This document shows, piece after piece, positions 61,090 through 64,000 of a stretch of 64,000 bases of DNA (positions are counted from its first letter, which is position 1; the number at the start of each line of letters is the position of its first letter). The position numbers and the translations under genes were made by a program. The notes beneath the pieces were generated by a model that saw only the letters and a program-made list of their open reading frames with translations, ran no database searches and had not been told where the DNA came from. The stretch comes from Anisus vortex (Eukaryota > Mollusca > Gastropoda > Planorbidae). Where the stretch lies: NCBI GenBank assembly GCA_949126835.1, contig OX421502.1, positions 40,001,563-40,065,562 of the forward strand. Reading direction: 5' to 3'.

Positions 61090-61330
61090 CACATGCCCGT
61101 AGGCTACCATCTGAGTTTTCTGTATTTAATGGCACTGAGTAGATCCTCATGAGGGCCGATGACGTTGGTGATTCCCTCACGGACAGCCTCATTTGTAACT
61201 CGATCTTTGTAGGAGATGTTTAAAATTTTACGTAGGCATCTCATTTCCAGGGCTCTGATTCTTTTCTGGAGATCTGCTGTAAGTGTCCATGTTTCACAGC
61301 CGTACATAAAAACTGCCATCGCTAGGGAAT
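61090..61330 (-). mobile_element. Non-LTR retrotransposon C-terminal fragment (RTE-like)
   Basis: The - strand translation contains YGCETWTL, then RALEMRCLRKIL and DRVTNEAVR, the conserved region following the reverse transcriptase of RTE/BovB-type and related LINEs. Short and truncated at both ends. Confidence 0.8.
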
Positions 61331-61538
61331 CATCAGTCGAATCCTCGAGTAAAGCAAGCTATGTAGGCCTATAATTAAATCATGCAGACATTTCAAAAAT
61401 TCAAACTCTTTTTTTTTTATAAAACATAAAATATGGTCGCGTATTCTGTTTGATGTAGGCTATACCTATTGTGATGCATAGACGTTCTAATAGTAATGTT
61501 TACACTCCACAAGTTATTAGTGTATATTTACATAGATC

Positions 61539-61862
61539 CAGGGCCGCATTTAGGATTGTGGGGGCCCTGTTCCCAAATTTATGTGGGGGCCCCTCGTGGT
61601 CTCGTCCCTGCCTTCCACATACCTCAGAAAAGGGCCATTAATTCATGTTACATTCTGTAAAATCACAAATTTGATGTTGCACTTAGCTTGGTTGGACTGG
61701 AGCGCTTAAAATTGTAGGGGAATACATGAATTTTATTTTTAATTTTCAACGAAAGAATGAAGATGTCACTAAAACATTTCTTAATTGGGATGTGTGGGGG
61801 CGCTTTTGTGTGGGGGTCCCTGTTCCAATGGAACACGTGGAACATGCCTAAATACGCCACTG
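61539..61862. mobile_element. hAT-type non-autonomous element with 8-bp TSD
   Basis: 324 bp bounded by imperfect 16-bp inverted ends (CAGGGCCGCATTTAGG; right end in reverse CAGTGGCGTATTTAGG). The 8-bp direct repeat CATAGATC flanks both sides exactly (61531-61538 and 61863-61870). CAG-type ends with 8-bp duplications are diagnostic of hAT. It has no coding capacity and ends 45 bp before the TATA box of the basic-protein gene. Confidence 0.88.
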
Positions 61863-61906
61863 CATAGATCAGTGAATATAACTCGAAGCGATGTAACACA
61901 CTGAGC

Positions 61907-61914
61907 TATAAATA
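61907..61914 (+). promoter_or_regulatory. TATA box of the basic-protein gene
   Basis: TATAAATA about 210 bp upstream of the ATG at 62125 and 45 bp downstream of a hAT-type element. No other strong TATA lies between it and the ATG. Confidence 0.5.
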
Positions 61915-62124
61915 GCCTGTAAACATCAAGAATTATTTTTGGGAAGTCGTGAATGGAACGGAAGAGTGCAGCCGAGTGGAACGAGCTGCATTACCTTGGC
62001 TCTGCAAAATCGTATTCTGGCGCTGAAAATTATGATTCTATGCGCACGGGAACGGCCCTTTCTGTTCCATTCATTCGATTCCGTTTAACCTGCAGAAAGT
62101 TGTTGTTTATATGTTGACGTCCAC

Positions 62125-63282
62125 ATGGCTATCACGGGTGAAAAACGTAAGAGATGTAAAGTGGATGACGCTGAGCCCGTGGCGAAGCGAACCCGCCTCA
62201 TGTGCGGTTCGCCCATGCAGAGGACGGTACCAGTGCAGTATCCGAGTGAGTGGGTAACACGCGGGTGCCTTGGTAGACACGCCTCTGCAACAAATGTAAG
62301 TAATCGCGGGTATGATAGGCCGTCTAGATATAGATCTGCTGTTGATTTACCGAGCACCTCCAAATGTATAGTGACGCCCGCTACTGCCCGCCGACGCTAC
62401 TCCGAAAGGGGCGCAGCTAACAACAAGCAGCTCAAAAGCAGTTTAATCCAGTTGGTCAGAGTTAGATCTGCCAAAAATCAAGACAACAAAGGATCTAGAA
62501 AAGCCAGGTCGAAGCGTGGCCCGGCGCGGCGGAGACATTCCAGCAGGCGCCGCAGGAAAGGGCGAAAGGCTTACCGCCGGAAGCTCGATGGGCGGCGACG
62601 CAAGAGAAAAGGTCGCGCTCGCCGCAAAAGACCGGTCCGGCGCAGACGTAAGCCTATAACAACAGCACCCAGACGTCAACGGCGCGTGCCAAAGCGATTG
62701 CTCAAAAAGGCGCAAGAGATGGACAAGAGGAAGCCCGCATTTAAGCAGTCCCCACCCCTTGGCCACGAAGAAGATGAAATACTTTGCAAGCAGAACAAAA
62801 ACACCACCAGAAATGTAGACGTCGGCCATGACGAGATTCTGGAGGACCCGTTGAACGTCAGGAACATTTGCAGGCTTCTCGTTAAGAGCATGCAGGGAAT
62901 GCCGGCTGACGCCAGAGGGTCCAAAGAAAACGACGACAATGCCGATCAGCAGGGTTCGGAAGACCCGCAAAAAGAAGCTGTAGAGAAAAAGAGCAAAGTG
63001 AACAGAAGACGGTTCCGCAAACCCCGGAACCCGCCAAGGCATCGCCGCAAACCGCACCACCGCAAACATCGCAAACGGCACGCCAGAAAGTCCTCTGCCC
63101 TGAAACGATATATAGACAAACACGCGAAGAGAAGGTTTATGAACAGGAGGAGAAAATTGACAAACTGGCGAAATCACACCAAGAGTCACAGAGCCAAAGT
63201 TGTTGAAACAAGGCAGAGGTCGAACAGAAGTGCTGAGGTCTCGCGAAGAAGAATGGCAGCGAGAAGATCCCGCCATCAGTAG
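62125..63282 (+). CDS. Highly basic Arg/Lys-rich protein, 385 aa, candidate sperm nuclear basic protein
   Basis: A single uninterrupted frame from ATG 62125 to TAG 63282. I recognise no named family. Composition is extreme: an Arg/Lys block at about residues 120-207 with runs such as SSRRRRKGRKAYRR, a neutral-acidic segment at about 211-288 (HEEDEIL, GHDEILEDP, SKENDDNADQQGSED), and a second Arg/His/Lys block at about 289-385. Lys/Arg clusters near the N-terminus (EKRKR, AKRTRL) suit nuclear import. The basic-acidic-basic layout resembles DNA-condensing proteins and protamine-like precursors; an RNA-binding or nucleolar role is also possible. A TATA box at 61907-61914 and AATAAA at 63424-63429 frame a compact, apparently intronless transcript. 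The frame continues through a GTAAGT at about 62298, so a small cryptic intron cannot be excluded. Coding is likely because the frame and two-block composition persist over 1.1 kb in GC-richer DNA. Confidence 0.75.
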   Translation: MAITGEKRKRCKVDDAEPVAKRTRLMCGSPMQRTVPVQYPSEWVTRGCLGRHASATNVSNRGYDRPSRYRSAVDLPSTSKCIVTPATARRRYSERGAANNKQLKSSLIQLVRVRSAKNQDNKGSRKARSKRGPARRRHSSRRRRKGRKAYRRKLDGRRRKRKGRARRKRPVRRRRKPITTAPRRQRRVPKRLLKKAQEMDKRKPAFKQSPPLGHEEDEILCKQNKNTTRNVDVGHDEILEDPLNVRNICRLLVKSMQGMPADARGSKENDDNADQQGSEDPQKEAVEKKSKVNRRRFRKPRNPPRHRRKPHHRKHRKRHARKSSALKRYIDKHAKRRFMNRRRKLTNWRNHTKSHRAKVVETRQRSNRSAEVSRRRMAARRSRHQ

Positions 63283-63423
63283 AAGCGCGCAATGGATTTG
63301 AAAAACAAAAACTATAACGGGAAAATTGTAAAAATCTGTACATGAGAAAACATAAGTAGTCTCTAACTTTTGCTACTTGACTTTATGACAGAATTTCAAT
63401 ATACTAACCGTGAAATTCCATCA

Positions 63424-63429
63424 AATAAA
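63424..63429 (+). terminator. Poly(A) signal of the basic-protein gene
   Basis: AATAAA about 140 bp after the stop codon at 63282. Confidence 0.55.
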
Positions 63430-63784
63430 CATTTGTGTATTATTAAGTATTTATTATATTTTATACAGACACTGTCCATTATACTATTAGACCTAAATGT
63501 AGGCTTATTGAAAAAAATAAAAACAGAATGAAACAATTTAAAAGAAAATGATCAAATAAATAGACATCACCAAGAATTTTTCTATTGACAAAATTAATAT
63601 TCCCCCCCCCCCCTCCACTTATATTTTCATTCATTTTTTCTTTGTTTCGTTAATGTTCACTTGATTTCTCGTTGATATTTTTTTGTTTGTTGTTGTTGCC
63701 AGTTGCCAGTCTATCTAAGCTTATAGTCTATTTCTGTCTGTCCTTCCTTTGACTACGGCATTACAGTATCTAGGCAATCTATAC

Positions 63785-63788
63785 ATCC

Positions 63789-63835
<47 letters not shown>

Positions 63836-64000
63836 AATATATTTATTTATGATTATCAATCTATATCTTTCTATCCATCTATCTGTCTATCAATATATCT
63901 ATCTATGATTATCCATATATATCAATAGTTCTATATCTATCACTATTAGTATATATATATATATATAACTATCTATCTTACTATAACTATCCATCTATAG
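63785..64000. repeat. (CTAT)n and related microsatellites to the window edge
   Basis: A pure (CTAT)n run at about 63789-63835, then degenerate CTAT/ATAT sequence to position 64000. Confidence 0.93.

Noticed and set aside
62085..63343. Long - strand frames opposite the basic-protein gene
   Set aside because: Antisense shadows of an Arg-rich frame; no start context or domain.

Overview
This window is AT-rich, intron-rich metazoan nuclear DNA. It has GT-AG introns, tRNA-derived SINEs, non-LTR retrotransposon remnants, several DNA-transposon families with visible target-site duplications, and very many minisatellites. Gene content and repeat style fit a lophotrochozoan, most likely a gastropod mollusc. 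That placement is inference; nothing here is decisive at genus level.

Three conserved multi-exon genes could be rebuilt exon by exon with every reading phase closing. (1) An otopetrin-family proton channel on the + strand (18131-33127, 11 coding exons, about 614 aa). (2) CCDC134, a luminal ER protein, on the - strand (44835-40396, 6 exons, 298 aa or 285 aa from an internal Met, ending in the KDEL-like tetrapeptide KTEL). (3) YIPF6, a Yip1-family Golgi membrane protein, on the + strand (46859-53893, 7 exons, 221 aa). CCDC134 and YIPF6 are head-to-head across about 2 kb, so two secretory-pathway genes share an intergenic region. Otopetrin and CCDC134 converge.

The right end (59.4-63.5 kb) differs: two intronless, relatively GC-rich genes. 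One (- strand, 59891-59436) encodes a 151-aa protein whose core resembles the linker-histone H15 winged helix. The other (+ strand, 62125-63282) encodes a 385-aa, extremely Arg/Lys-rich protein with a TATA box and a poly(A) signal. They look like a small cluster of chromatin proteins, perhaps sperm nuclear basic proteins. Between them lies a fragment of a MADF-domain gene inside inverted repeats (a possible PIF/Harbinger remnant), a LINE fragment and a hAT-type element with a perfect 8-bp target duplication.

Layout: 1-18 kb is gene-poor, with minisatellites, SINEs, LINE debris and candidate promoters (a CRE+TATA pair at about 9.95 kb). 18-33 kb is otopetrin, with repeat-filled introns and a possible internal promoter near 20.8 kb. 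33-40 kb is repeats, a TA-flanked palindromic MITE, a LINE C-terminus, a 202-bp perfect tandem duplication and a possible orphan terminal exon on the - strand. 40-54 kb is CCDC134 and YIPF6 with several transposons in introns or at the promoter. 54-59 kb is minisatellites and SINEs. 59-64 kb is the basic-protein cluster and terminal microsatellites. Most long open frames in the window are artefacts of tandem repeats whose period is a multiple of three.
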